52,208 nucleotides of DNA from contig JAPPES010000056.1 in assembly GCA_028824125.1 (NCBI GenBank), positions 1-52,208 of the forward strand. Direction: 5' to 3'. The notes below the pieces were generated by a model. It worked only from the letters and a program-made list of their open reading frames with translations. It had not been told where the DNA came from and did not search any database. This document shows, in pieces, positions 34,825 through 45,122 of this stretch. Numbering within the stretch: the first letter of the stretch is position 1; each line of letters starts with the position of its first letter. Both the position numbers and the translations under genes were made by a program. Source of the DNA: Candidatus Poribacteria bacterium. GTDB lineage: Bacteria; Poribacteria; WGA-4E; WGA-3G.

Positions 34825-35621
34825 GAAAAATTCGCTTTTATATAATCGACAGCGTTTTTGAAAATCGCGAGGCCGTCACCTTCTTCAGGTAAATCTTCTC
34901 GTGTCCAACGAGGATGGTTGTATTTTGTTAAAAAACGTTCAGGATGGGGCATCAAGCCAAATATTCTACCGGTCACATCACAAATTCCGGCAATATCCGC
35001 ATCAGAACCGTTCGGGTTGTGTGGATATTCCGTTTTGTCGAGAGATGATTGCTGTGTATTTCCATATCGGAATACAATTTGGTTATTCACCTTTAATTTT
35101 TCTATCACATCGGGAGAGGCAGTAAACCTACCTTCAGCATGTGCTACAGGGAGATAGAGGTGGGGTTTAATACCACTTGTAAAAACACACGGACTCTGTT
35201 GTGTGTTCAATTTAACCCAACGACACTCAAATTTTGCTGAGGTGTTCATCGCTAAAGTTGCACGCTGTGTGATTTCAGGGCTGCCATTTTCTGTTCCTGG
35301 CAACAACCCTGTCCGCACCAGCACCTGAAACCCGTTACATATTCCAATTATCAACTTATTGTCAGCAACAAACTGTTCAAGAGCATTTTTCAGTTTATGC
35401 TTCATCTCCACAGCGAGCAGTATACCAGCTGCAATATCATCGCCATAAGAGAATCCACCTGGGATAGCGAGAATTTGATAATCGGATAGGTTTGTCTTAC
35501 CAGATATGAGATTCTGGATGTGGACTAAATCTGTTTCCGAACCAGCGAGTTGAAACGCTACGTCCGTCTCAGCATCACAGTTTGTTCCTGCTGTACGTAA
35601 GATGAGTACCTTCGGTTTCAC
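34821..35621 (-). CDS. purQ: Phosphoribosylformylglycinamidine synthase subunit PurQ (glutaminase)
   Basis: PurQ supplies ammonia from glutamine to PurL in the fourth step of purine synthesis. The start is the GTG at 35621 (VKPKVLILRTAGTNCDAE): AAGGAG lies 7 bases upstream, and the frame further upstream only reads through spacer DNA including a repeat. The 266-residue product has the class I amidotransferase elbow IIGICNGFQVLVRTGLLPG with the nucleophilic cysteine, the oxyanion segment IPGGFSYGDDIAAG, and LMPHPERF carrying the catalytic histidine. It lies downstream of purL on the same strand (185-base spacer) and overlaps the next membrane-protein gene by 4 bases. Confidence 0.95.
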   Translation of the reverse strand: MKPKVLILRTAGTNCDAETDVAFQLAGSETDLVHIQNLISGKTNLSDYQILAIPGGFSYGDDIAAGILLAVEMKHKLKNALEQFVADNKLIIGICNGFQVLVRTGLLPGTENGSPEITQRATLAMNTSAKFECRWVKLNTQQSPCVFTSGIKPHLYLPVAHAEGRFTASPDVIEKLKVNNQIVFRYGNTQQSSLDKTEYPHNPNGSDADIAGICDVTGRIFGLMPHPERFLTKYNHPRWTREDLPEEGDGLAIFKNAVDYIKANFS

Positions 35622-35678
35622 AATTATCTCCTTTAAAGAAGATTTAAGAATACCTATACATTTTCTTTTAGATTCACG

Positions 35679-35709
35679 GCGTTTGTAGTCGCGCAATTCA
35701 TTGCGCCTC
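35679..35709. repeat. 31-bp copy of the GCGCAATGAATTGCGC module
   Basis: This stretch in the purL-purQ spacer is identical, in inverted orientation, to 944-974 inside the first MITE. Its core GCGCAATTCATTGCGC forms a hairpin. Here it lacks recognisable TATAGT terminal repeats, so it is either a stripped element or the module moving alone. Confidence 0.65.
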
Positions 35710-35806
35710 CTACATTCACAAGTGTGTTGAAACACCACAGCAACTAAGTTTTATCAAAAATTATAGGATGGATTATATTTGATAAAACACGTGTATCGCT
35801 TAAAAG

Positions 35807-38227
35807 TTACGAATGCAATGGAGTTTGCCACGCGGATTTGAGGATATCAATAGTAGTTTCTATAACGTATTTGCCTGTCAATCCGTTGACGATAAATTCC
35901 GGTGTTTCTGTAACAGTACCGAGACAACCTATCGGCACGCCAGCCATCTGATTTTCAAAAGCATTTTGGTGTTTCGGTTCAATTTCAACGAGAAAACGGC
36001 TGTTCGTCTCAGAAAATAGCAGAAAATCATTAAAAGGAATCTCTTCTCCAGTTGGAACTTTGTTAAGATTTAAAGACATCCCATATCCACCTGAAAACGC
36101 CATCTCTGCAGCTGCGACACCGATGCCACCCTCAGAGCAATCATGGCAGGAACGCACCAATCCACTGTTGATGGCACAACTAAGTTTTTCCATTGTTAGC
36201 TTCCCTTCGTCTGGACGAACAGCAGGGGCAGTGTTGCCGATGAAATTGTGGATACCGAAGTAATGTGAACCCCCCAATTCAGCATAAGTGTTGCCAACAA
36301 TATAGATATAATTGCCCGGAACCTTTACATCCATTGTTACTGCCTTGCGAACATCGGGCATTACACATATTGCAGATATGAGTAAAGTTGAAGGAATTGC
36401 ACGTTGCTCGCCTGTTGTCGTATCTCGGTATTCATTATAAAGGCTATCTTTTCCTGAAATGAAGGGTGTTCCGTAGGCAGTGGCAATGTCGTAACATGCC
36501 TTTGCTGCACGAACTAATGGTCCAAGACGGTCAGGTTTATCAGGATTTCCCCAACAGAAATTGTCTAACAGTGCCGTTTTTTCAAGTGTGCCACCGACAG
36601 CGATTATGTTTCGGAGTGCCTCATCAATTGCTGATGCTGCGCTGATATATGCATCTACATCACTATATTTTGGGTTGATACCGTTAGCAATGATAACCGC
36701 TTTCTCACTACCTATAACTGGTGTGGTAACGCATGCATCGCTTGGTCCATCGTTTTGGATACCGACGAGAGGTTTGACAACGATTCCCCCTTGCACCTCA
36801 TGGTCATACTGGCGGATAACAGATTCTTTACTGGCGATGTTTGGACTGGCAAGGAGGCGACACAGGTCTTCAGTGTAGTTTTCAGTTTGGTTGTCTCGTG
36901 ATGGCATTTCTTGGTGCTGTGGCGGTTGCCAAGTCGCTTTTTTAATGTGTTGCGGCAAGCCTTTGTGCAGAAATTCCATATCTAAATCCGCTACTATTGC
37001 GCCTTCATAGAAAACCTGCAATCTGTGAGTGTCTGTGAAATTGCCGAGGACAGTCGCCTCAACCATCTCTGCTTCGCAAATCTCCATCAGTTCGTCAAGA
37101 TTTTCGGGTGGAACAGCGAGGACCATCCGTTCTTGTGCTTCCGAAAGCCAGATTTCCCACGGTGCTAATCCTTCATATTTCAGTGGGACACGTTCCAGAT
37201 GCACCTCTGCGCCTGTATCCTCACCCATTTCACCTACAGCCGAGGAGAACCCTCCTGCACCGCAGTCTGTTATGGAACGGTACAGGTTTTGATCACGTGC
37301 CTGTATTAGGGCATCAACAATTTTCTTTTCCATAATCGGATTGCCGATCTGAACAACGCTGCCAAGGCTTTCAGAGGTATCATCCAACTCTGCGGAAGAG
37401 AAAGTAGCACCGTGAATCCCATCGCGCCCTGTATGCCCGCCAACAGCAACAATTAAATCCCCAGGTTCAACGGACTTGTCACATCTATCTATCGGTATTA
37501 GTCCGACGTTTCCGCAAAAGACGAGTGGATTTGCAGTATAGCGTGTGTCAAAAAGAATTGCACCGTTAGCGGTAGGAATCCCCATGCGGTTTCCATAATC
37601 ACGGACGCCAGCAACAACACCTTTGAATACGCGTTTAGGATGCAGCGTGCCTTTCGGCAATTTCTCATAAGGCGTGTCCGGCAATCCAAAGCAGAAAACA
37701 TCTGTATTCAGAATCGGTTTTGCACCGAGTCCTGTGCCGAGAGAGTCACGGATAACGCCACCGATACCAGTTCCAGCACCACCGTAAGGTTCAATTGCAG
37801 ACGGATGATTGTGTGTTTCCACCTTGAAAACGAGGTTGAATGTCTCATCAAATTCAATGATGCCAGCATTGTCTGAAAAGACAGAGACACACCAAGGTTT
37901 GTCTATCTCTTCAGTAGCGCGTTGAATGTAGCTTGGGAACAGACCATCAATTTGTTCTGTTTCCTTGCCCTCTTCAGAATAGAGAATAATGCTCTTAAAG
38001 GTTTTGTGGACGCAATGCTCCGACCATGTTTGTGCAATCGTCTCAAGTTCTACATCGGTTGGATTGCGTTGCAGTTTTGCAAAATGGGACTGAATTGTCT
38101 GCATTTCGTTCAAGTTCAGCGACAAAGTGCCTTCTTGGCTGATCCGCATTAATTCAGCATCATCTGCATTCAGAATTTTAAATTCATTTACCTTACTGGA
38201 CATTATTTTTTCCGTTATTATTGTCAT
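35807..38227 (-). CDS. purL: Phosphoribosylformylglycinamidine synthase subunit PurL
   Basis: PurL uses ATP and PurQ-derived ammonia to turn FGAR into FGAM. The start chosen is the ATG at 38227 (MTIITEKIMSSKVNEFK), 16 bases after the preceding gene's stop; a frame-open start at 38296 would overlap that gene, and the ATG at 38203 is a fair alternative. The 806-residue product is slightly longer than most small-type PurL proteins. Motifs seen: EHCVHKTFKS, VETHNHPSAIEPYGGAGTG (ATP/Mg site), FCGNVGLIPIDR, DCGAGGFSSAVGEMGEDTG, ISGKDSLYNEY and a C-terminal CHDCSEGGIGVAAAEMAFSG. PurS, the third subunit of this system, is not in the window. Confidence 0.96.
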   Translation of the reverse strand: MTIITEKIMSSKVNEFKILNADDAELMRISQEGTLSLNLNEMQTIQSHFAKLQRNPTDVELETIAQTWSEHCVHKTFKSIILYSEEGKETEQIDGLFPSYIQRATEEIDKPWCVSVFSDNAGIIEFDETFNLVFKVETHNHPSAIEPYGGAGTGIGGVIRDSLGTGLGAKPILNTDVFCFGLPDTPYEKLPKGTLHPKRVFKGVVAGVRDYGNRMGIPTANGAILFDTRYTANPLVFCGNVGLIPIDRCDKSVEPGDLIVAVGGHTGRDGIHGATFSSAELDDTSESLGSVVQIGNPIMEKKIVDALIQARDQNLYRSITDCGAGGFSSAVGEMGEDTGAEVHLERVPLKYEGLAPWEIWLSEAQERMVLAVPPENLDELMEICEAEMVEATVLGNFTDTHRLQVFYEGAIVADLDMEFLHKGLPQHIKKATWQPPQHQEMPSRDNQTENYTEDLCRLLASPNIASKESVIRQYDHEVQGGIVVKPLVGIQNDGPSDACVTTPVIGSEKAVIIANGINPKYSDVDAYISAASAIDEALRNIIAVGGTLEKTALLDNFCWGNPDKPDRLGPLVRAAKACYDIATAYGTPFISGKDSLYNEYRDTTTGEQRAIPSTLLISAICVMPDVRKAVTMDVKVPGNYIYIVGNTYAELGGSHYFGIHNFIGNTAPAVRPDEGKLTMEKLSCAINSGLVRSCHDCSEGGIGVAAAEMAFSGGYGMSLNLNKVPTGEEIPFNDFLLFSETNSRFLVEIEPKHQNAFENQMAGVPIGCLGTVTETPEFIVNGLTGKYVIETTIDILKSAWQTPLHS

Positions 38228-38243
38228 ATCTAACACTCTATCA

Positions 38244-41081
38244 CTATTTCGTGGACACATCTGCATCAATGCCGACGAACATACTCCATTTACCACCTAC
38301 CTGACTAACTTTAACCAGCAAAAGGTTATCTCCCGCTTTTAAATCGACTTTGAAGCTATCCTGAAAGTTGTCTGCCCCCCGATTAACAGCTTTTTTATAC
38401 ACTACTTTACCGTTGAACCACACCTTGATAGCGTCATCACTTCCAGCAAACATCCTCACGTTAGGTTGATCAATAGCCGATTTTAGCGTGATGAGTGCGT
38501 AAGCAGAGTGATCCTTCACGTAAACATCTCTTGCTGTAATTGTTGGATCAACACCAAGTTTGAAACCGATTTTTTTCACAAGCTCATTGAGATTGTTGTC
38601 GCTTGTCTCACTAATTTTTGTCCACCTCCAAACATTATGGCCAACGACATCGCCTTCTTTTACGCCTTTTACCGCAACGGTTTGTTCAGTCACAACGCCT
38701 TTACTAATGGTAGCAAGTGAATCTACATCAATGGAATTTGCACCGCCTTGTCCGGGTTCTGTAGGCGCGATCATCCAAAGCCACGGACCGACAATTTTAT
38801 CCACATTGTAGATGAGATGCCATGCATCATGACGGACATTAGGACTTTTTTCAAGTAGCGCACGGATAGGGGACATGTCCTCAATTGGATTTTGTGTTAG
38901 CGATAATTCTCGTAAGTTTGTCATCTCCGTGAGCGGTTTAACATCCGTGATTTGATTTCCGTCAATCTTTAAAACACGCAAATTCTTCATTTTTGCGAGG
39001 GGACGAATGTCACGAATCTGATTTTTACTGAGATTTAAACTTGTTAGATTTCCTGCATGCTCAATACCTGTTAGGTCGGTTATATTGTGGTCGCTGACAT
39101 CAAAATTTCCGTGCGGATTTAAACCGAATAAGTTAAGCATACCCAATTGTGTGATTAAATCATTTGGCGAAAGCCCCAATGCTTTGCGTATGGCAGCTGC
39201 TAAATTAGCATCTGGTATTGATACAACTTTGGGCGGTGGTAGCAGAGCATCTATTGCGATTGGAAACTTCTTCTCGGTAAAGTATCCCTGTTTATCCATG
39301 ACACGAACCTGTACAAAAGTCGTGTTTGGGGTCACTTGCGTTGTAACAAATTCGACAGTGTCTTCTTGGCCATTCAAGGCTTTAAAATCCTGCAATTTTG
39401 AGAAAGGCGATTCATGAGATTCTGGGATAAGAAATTGTGCCTGATGGAGTTCGTCTGGGTCAGTTATTTTGAGTTGGAAACGGACGCTGTTAGTCCCGGT
39501 TACACGGGTTGGGGTTGCCATCTGGATTGTCGTGAGTTGGTTGGATTCGGTTTCGTGCGTATTGAAATAGCGATGTACATCCAACCACTGTGCAGCACAG
39601 AAAGATGTCGTCATCGGTTCATTCGAATATAAATCTATCCACGGCTTCAAATTGTTGCGATAATCGTGTGCTAATCCGAAGGCGTGTCCGAGTTCGTGGA
39701 CAGTCACATCACTTTCATCAAAACAGTAACCTGAAGCGGGGATAAGAACTGTTCCGCCAAAATCGCCACGTGTTCCACCAAACCCGCATGCGTAGCCATC
39801 AAGGAGTTCTATGCTACTATCTAAAGCTGCGAGATAGATGTTATTATACGTGTCAAACTTTTTATCAATTTCATCCCAGATCTTCCCAGACTTTTTTTGA
39901 TAAAATTCATCTTTGAACTTGCCCCTTACATGATGCACCACTGCTTTACCGGTAGAGTCAGTTTCAAACTTAAAGGTTTTTCTACCGAATCCATGATATT
40001 CCATCTGCGAGGCGTAGATTTGCTGTACGTTCTTTATCAATTTATCTAATTTTGCGTCTATGTCGGGTTGTGGTGAACGGTCACTTGGGAGGAAATAAAT
40101 CAGACGTACAGTATTAGGTTTACCTTGTGATTTTCTACGTTTTGTGATCTTCTGGACACAGAGAGTTCCATCCTTAAGACCTCCGCTTGCGATGGTGGTT
40201 CCGTCCGGTGAGAAGGCTGCTTCCATCACCCAACCTGTGTGTTCCGAAAATGAAGCAACCCTTTTACCATTTTCAACAGACCAAACGACTACTGCATGAC
40301 CGGCGCTGGCGAGGCTCTTACCGTCTGCCGAAAAGGCAAGGTCCGATACCGACGAAACATCTTTGAATTCCCTGATCACTTTCCAATTCGACACCGACCA
40401 AAATTTGATTCTCCCTTCCGAACCTGCGCTCACAAAGGTTTGACTGTCCGGCGAAAAGGCGATGGCACCGATCCAATCTGTATCACCCTCCAGTTGTTCG
40501 ATAATTTGGCGTTTTTTAACATCCCAAATCTTCATCCGTTTTCCGTCTACGGAGGCGAGGAATTGACCATCTGCAGAAAAAACTACAGCATGAACCCAGT
40601 CATCATGCATAAGTGTTGCGATCTCTCTACGGTTGTCAACATCCCACAATTTGACACTTTGATACCCCGCGCTCGCAAACACCTCTCCATCAGGTGAAAA
40701 AGCTACAGAATTGATTTGTGATGGAACAACTCCTGGCGGGATATGTTTTAATGTGGCGATATTTTGTTTCAGCTGGACATCCCAAAGCTTCAAAGCACGG
40801 TCATCGCCGCCACTCGCGAGCAATTTTCCGTCTGGAGAGAAAGTTACAGCATTAACTTTGTCTGTGTGTCCGGTGAGAGTTGTTGAGGTGTTATTCTGCA
40901 AATCCCATAATTTAATTGCAGGGTCATCACTGGCACTGGCAACAAGCGATACATCTACAGGCGAAAATTCGATTGATTGAATCGAACCGCCATGTTTAAG
41001 GACTGTGGGTTGCTGGGCAGAACTTAAGGTGCAAAAAGTTAACAAGACCCCAATCATAACAGCCAAAAATCTGAATTGCAT
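38244..41081 (-). CDS. Secreted WD40 / zinc metalloprotease (metzincin) / LRR multidomain protein
   Basis: The 945-residue product has a signal peptide (MQFRFLAVMIGVLLTFCTLS, cleavage near SSA-QQ), then WD40 repeats (about 25-310; AVTFSPDGKLLASGGDDRAL). A metalloprotease domain (about 325-520) carries the zinc motif TVHELGHAFGLAHDYR, the HExxHxxGxxH metzincin signature near residue 460. An accessory beta region leads to an internalin-like LRR block (about 615-735; NLTSLNLSKNQIRDIRPLA). The C-terminal domain (about 760-945; DAIKVWFNGKVVYKKAVNRG) resembles galactose-binding/PA14-like modules. It is probably a cell-surface or secreted protease with two protein-binding modules. It precedes purL by 16 bases, which looks incidental. 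AAGGAAG precedes the ATG. Confidence 0.9.
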   Translation of the reverse strand: MQFRFLAVMIGVLLTFCTLSSAQQPTVLKHGGSIQSIEFSPVDVSLVASASDDPAIKLWDLQNNTSTTLTGHTDKVNAVTFSPDGKLLASGGDDRALKLWDVQLKQNIATLKHIPPGVVPSQINSVAFSPDGEVFASAGYQSVKLWDVDNRREIATLMHDDWVHAVVFSADGQFLASVDGKRMKIWDVKKRQIIEQLEGDTDWIGAIAFSPDSQTFVSAGSEGRIKFWSVSNWKVIREFKDVSSVSDLAFSADGKSLASAGHAVVVWSVENGKRVASFSEHTGWVMEAAFSPDGTTIASGGLKDGTLCVQKITKRRKSQGKPNTVRLIYFLPSDRSPQPDIDAKLDKLIKNVQQIYASQMEYHGFGRKTFKFETDSTGKAVVHHVRGKFKDEFYQKKSGKIWDEIDKKFDTYNNIYLAALDSSIELLDGYACGFGGTRGDFGGTVLIPASGYCFDESDVTVHELGHAFGLAHDYRNNLKPWIDLYSNEPMTTSFCAAQWLDVHRYFNTHETESNQLTTIQMATPTRVTGTNSVRFQLKITDPDELHQAQFLIPESHESPFSKLQDFKALNGQEDTVEFVTTQVTPNTTFVQVRVMDKQGYFTEKKFPIAIDALLPPPKVVSIPDANLAAAIRKALGLSPNDLITQLGMLNLFGLNPHGNFDVSDHNITDLTGIEHAGNLTSLNLSKNQIRDIRPLAKMKNLRVLKIDGNQITDVKPLTEMTNLRELSLTQNPIEDMSPIRALLEKSPNVRHDAWHLIYNVDKIVGPWLWMIAPTEPGQGGANSIDVDSLATISKGVVTEQTVAVKGVKEGDVVGHNVWRWTKISETSDNNLNELVKKIGFKLGVDPTITARDVYVKDHSAYALITLKSAIDQPNVRMFAGSDDAIKVWFNGKVVYKKAVNRGADNFQDSFKVDLKAGDNLLLVKVSQVGGKWSMFVGIDADVSTK

Positions 41082-41140
41082 GGAACTTCCTTTTCGATAG
41101 GATAAAAACCTTTATTACAATAAATTGAATTATCAGAATT

Positions 41141-41962
41141 TCATTCCTTGAACGAGGCAGTAACCCGTGGAATACTCTCCTCACAAGCAAACCGTTCAAT
41201 GCTGGATGCACCGACAAAACCAACGGTGTCAGTATGCTCATTGATATACGCAGCATCTGGTGCCTTTGCGATTGGACCACCGTGTGACAAGCAGATCACA
41301 TCAGGATTCTGTGCCTTTGCTGCATCACAAATTTCCTGCACACGCACCGCTGCATCTTCAAGCGTAAAAGCGGTTTCTGCACCGATAGTGCCACCAATCG
41401 TTGTATTCATGTGTGCGATAATAACATCCGCACCGACCTTTGCCATCTGCTCAGACTCTTCGGGATTGAAGACATAGACGATAGTGAACAGGTCCATCTC
41501 ATGTGCAATGCCAATTGTCTCTACCTCTTTATAGAAACCCATCCCTGTCTCTTCAAGCGTCACCCGAAAAGTACCGTCAATCACGCCGACGGTTGGAAAG
41601 TTATTGACACCATCAAAACCTACATCGCGAACCTGCTTTAGGAAGTTGCTCATCCTTCGTGTTGGGTCTGTGCCGTTCACTCCAGCAATAACAGGCGTTT
41701 CATTGACTACAGGTAAGACTTCTCGTTCCCCCATCTCCATCACGATAGCATTTGCATCACCGTAAGCTAAAAGCCCAGCGCATGACCCGAAGCCTGACAT
41801 CCGATAACGACCAGAGTTGTAAATCACAATCAGATCGGCACCACCCTTTTCCGCAAATTTTGCAGTGATACCTGTTCCCGCACCAACTGCAAGTAAAGAT
41901 TTTCCTTTATCTAATTCCGATCTAAGTCGTCCTAACACCTCATCTCGTGTATAATCTGGCAT
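41141..41962 (-). CDS. PEP-hydrolase-family TIM-barrel protein
   Basis: The 273-residue protein starts at MPDYTRDEVLGRLRSELD (41962), supported by AAAGGAA 6 bases upstream. It matches the 'phosphoenolpyruvate hydrolase / TIM-barrel signal transduction' family (PF09370 type): AVGAGTGITAKFAEKGGADL, YNSGRYRMSGFGSCAGLLAYG, GVNGTDPTRRMSNFL, GFDGVNNFPTVGVIDGTFR, IAHMNTTIGGTIGAE and the C-terminal LSHGGPIAKAPDAAYI. Its reaction is poorly defined; relatives occur in catabolic clusters. A complete MITE lies directly upstream of the gene (42045-42206). Confidence 0.88.
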   Translation of the reverse strand: MPDYTRDEVLGRLRSELDKGKSLLAVGAGTGITAKFAEKGGADLIVIYNSGRYRMSGFGSCAGLLAYGDANAIVMEMGEREVLPVVNETPVIAGVNGTDPTRRMSNFLKQVRDVGFDGVNNFPTVGVIDGTFRVTLEETGMGFYKEVETIGIAHEMDLFTIVYVFNPEESEQMAKVGADVIIAHMNTTIGGTIGAETAFTLEDAAVRVQEICDAAKAQNPDVICLSHGGPIAKAPDAAYINEHTDTVGFVGASSIERFACEESIPRVTASFKE

Positions 41963-42044
41963 TTCGTTTTCCTTTCTTAATATGGTTTTCGACAATCAGT
42001 TGTCAGCAATCAGTAAAGAGATGTTTAATTTATCAGAAACCTCT

Positions 42045-42206
42045 TATAGTAGATTTTAGAATTACTTTGACACTCTGCATCGGCGAGGTTAGGAAACCTC
42101 GCCTACCGCTTGTGTTGAGCATCAAACTGTTAGTTTGTGTTCCATAAATGCGCAAACTGACAGTTTGCGCTACAGCAGTGTCCAAGTAATTATAGGCTTT
42201 ACTATA
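42045..42206. repeat. Complete TATAGT-type MITE-like element
   Basis: The left terminus TATAGTAGATTTTAGAATTA and the reverse-complemented right terminus TATAGTAAAGCCTATAATTA form an inverted repeat of about 28 bp. Inside are GCGAGGTT-agga-AACCTCGC at 42083-42102 and a palindrome GCGCAAACTGACAGTTTGCGC. The element is itself bracketed by a TCAGTTGTCAG-type inverted repeat (41993-42013 and 42207-42226). Confidence 0.75.
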
Positions 42207-42234
42207 CTGACAACTGATTGCTGATACCTAATTC

Positions 42235-43629
<1,395 letters not shown>

Positions 43630-43705
43630 GTTCTTTATTCTCCTTTTTAATAGTTATCGGTTAAGAGGGACTGTAGGTGCATTAAACATCTTTCTGACAA
43701 CTCCT

Positions 43706-44512
43706 TTAAGCGTCCCAATCTTTATGCCAAACAAGCGTATTTTGAACTTCATCGTCAAGCACATCACCTATTTTGAGCGAGTTAAAGTAGTCTTCTGGCA
43801 GAATGTTTCTTTTTCCATTAAAGGTGCATCCGTCAGGCATGAAACCGCAGGTCATTGCGCGGCGATGCGAAAACGTCATGTTCGCACCTGCGCCGTGTGC
43901 GCATAAACCGTTATGCCATACCATAGAACCTGCCGGGCATGGTGCGGATTGCGGTTCAAGCTTTTTCCATTCTGGATAAACATCAAACAGTGCGCCGATG
44001 TTTTCTCCGATGCCGACATTATCAAAACGGGCAGATTTATGTGTACCGGGGAGATACCACATACAACCATTGCCTAATGTTACATCATCTAATGCAACCC
44101 AGAACGAGACGGCATCATGGGAATCAAAAGACCAATATGGGACATCAAGGTGCCAAGCGGTTGGGTTGCCATTAGGCGGTTTAATTAATGCTTGGTCGTG
44201 CCAAATCCGCATACCATCAGTTCCAGCCAATTGCGTTGCCATTTTTCCTATTTTGGGGTCATGCACTAACTTTCGCATGCCGGGGTGTGTATCTGAGAGG
44301 CGTAAGCATTGGGTAAACACCCGTGCATAAAAATTAGACGGATCTAATTGATTTGTGAAGAATTCAACAGAATTTCCAAGTCGTTCGGTTACAGATTCAT
44401 CTGTGCATCTCCGCCATTCTTCTAATTCGTCAGCATCCAAGAAGTTTTCAATGACAAGGTATCCGTTTTCCTGATAAAAATCAATTTGTTCCGTGGTGAG
44501 TTTGTGCCGCAT
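43706..44512 (-). CDS. Phytanoyl-CoA dioxygenase family protein
   Basis: This Fe(II)/2-oxoglutarate dioxygenase of about 268 residues starts at the ATG at 44512, 9 bases from AAGGAG; an adjacent GTG at 44518 is too close to the site. The iron ligands are the H-x-D motif in PTAWHLDVPYWSF and a distal histidine in LCAHGAGANMTFSHRRA, with the arginine HRRA likely binding 2-oxoglutarate. LGNGCMWYLPGTHKS is a family hallmark. The substrate is unknown. The sulfatase-like gene follows 76 bases downstream. Confidence 0.92.
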   Translation of the reverse strand: MRHKLTTEQIDFYQENGYLVIENFLDADELEEWRRCTDESVTERLGNSVEFFTNQLDPSNFYARVFTQCLRLSDTHPGMRKLVHDPKIGKMATQLAGTDGMRIWHDQALIKPPNGNPTAWHLDVPYWSFDSHDAVSFWVALDDVTLGNGCMWYLPGTHKSARFDNVGIGENIGALFDVYPEWKKLEPQSAPCPAGSMVWHNGLCAHGAGANMTFSHRRAMTCGFMPDGCTFNGKRNILPEDYFNSLKIGDVLDDEVQNTLVWHKDWDA

Positions 44513-44783
44513 CTCCACGTTCTCCTTCCTATTATTCGAGTCAGGTTTCCTGAAAATTTAAACCCGATGTCAATACGTCATGATATTATTATCGTATCAT
44601 GTAAAGTGTAAATAGACAAGTGAATTTTAAGAAACTCTTTTTTATTAAGATCGTCCTTCAGATATTGGTCGTTTCCAATTTGAAATTGACGCTCGAGGGC
44701 AAACGAGTTATACTAATTTATCCTAATTGAGACAAGCAAAACAGTAAAGTTTTTGCAATCAATTTCTTTTTTAATATTTGTCA

Positions 44784-45122
44784 ATGCGTAACGCACCACC
44801 GAGCACATTACAATTTTAACGAACTCCAAACGGCAGCGAACCTTTTAACGAATGGTATAGAGCAATTCGAGATCCTATCACGAGATATCGAATCCAAAGA
44901 AAACTTGAGCGGCTTGAAGAAGGGAATCTTGGAGATTATAGATCTGTTGGTGAAGGCGTTTTTGAACTACGACTCCACTTCGGACCCGATTATCGCGTCT
45001 ATTTTGGAGAAGTCGCAAACACGGTTATTGTCCTGCTTTGTGGAGGTGACAAGTCATCGCAAACACGGGATATTGAACAAGCAAAAACCTATTGGATGGA
45101 GTATAAGGAAGCACAACAATGA
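44784..45122 (+). pseudogene. higB: HigB/RelE-type toxin gene with premature stop
   Basis: The frame from 44838 to 45122 encodes a clear 'addiction module killer' (HigB/RelE) protein: EPFNEWYRAIRDPITRYRI, KLERLEEGNLGDYRSVGEG, FELRLHFGPDYRVYFGEV, VIVLLCGGDKSSQTRDIEQA, KTYWMEYKEAQQ. Its only upstream ATG in frame (44784) is followed by MRNAPPSTLQF and then TAA at 44817. The expected residue there is probably Y (TAC/TAT), since RTPNGSEPF follows directly. No ATG, GTG or TTG offers a good restart before the core. The stop overlaps the antitoxin start (ATGA). The toxin is probably dead by nonsense mutation. Confidence 0.8.

Noticed and set aside
35622..35738. N-terminal extension of PurQ to an upstream ATG
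   Set aside because: The extension reads through a dispersed repeat and has no ribosome site; the GTG at 35621 with AAGGAG fits.
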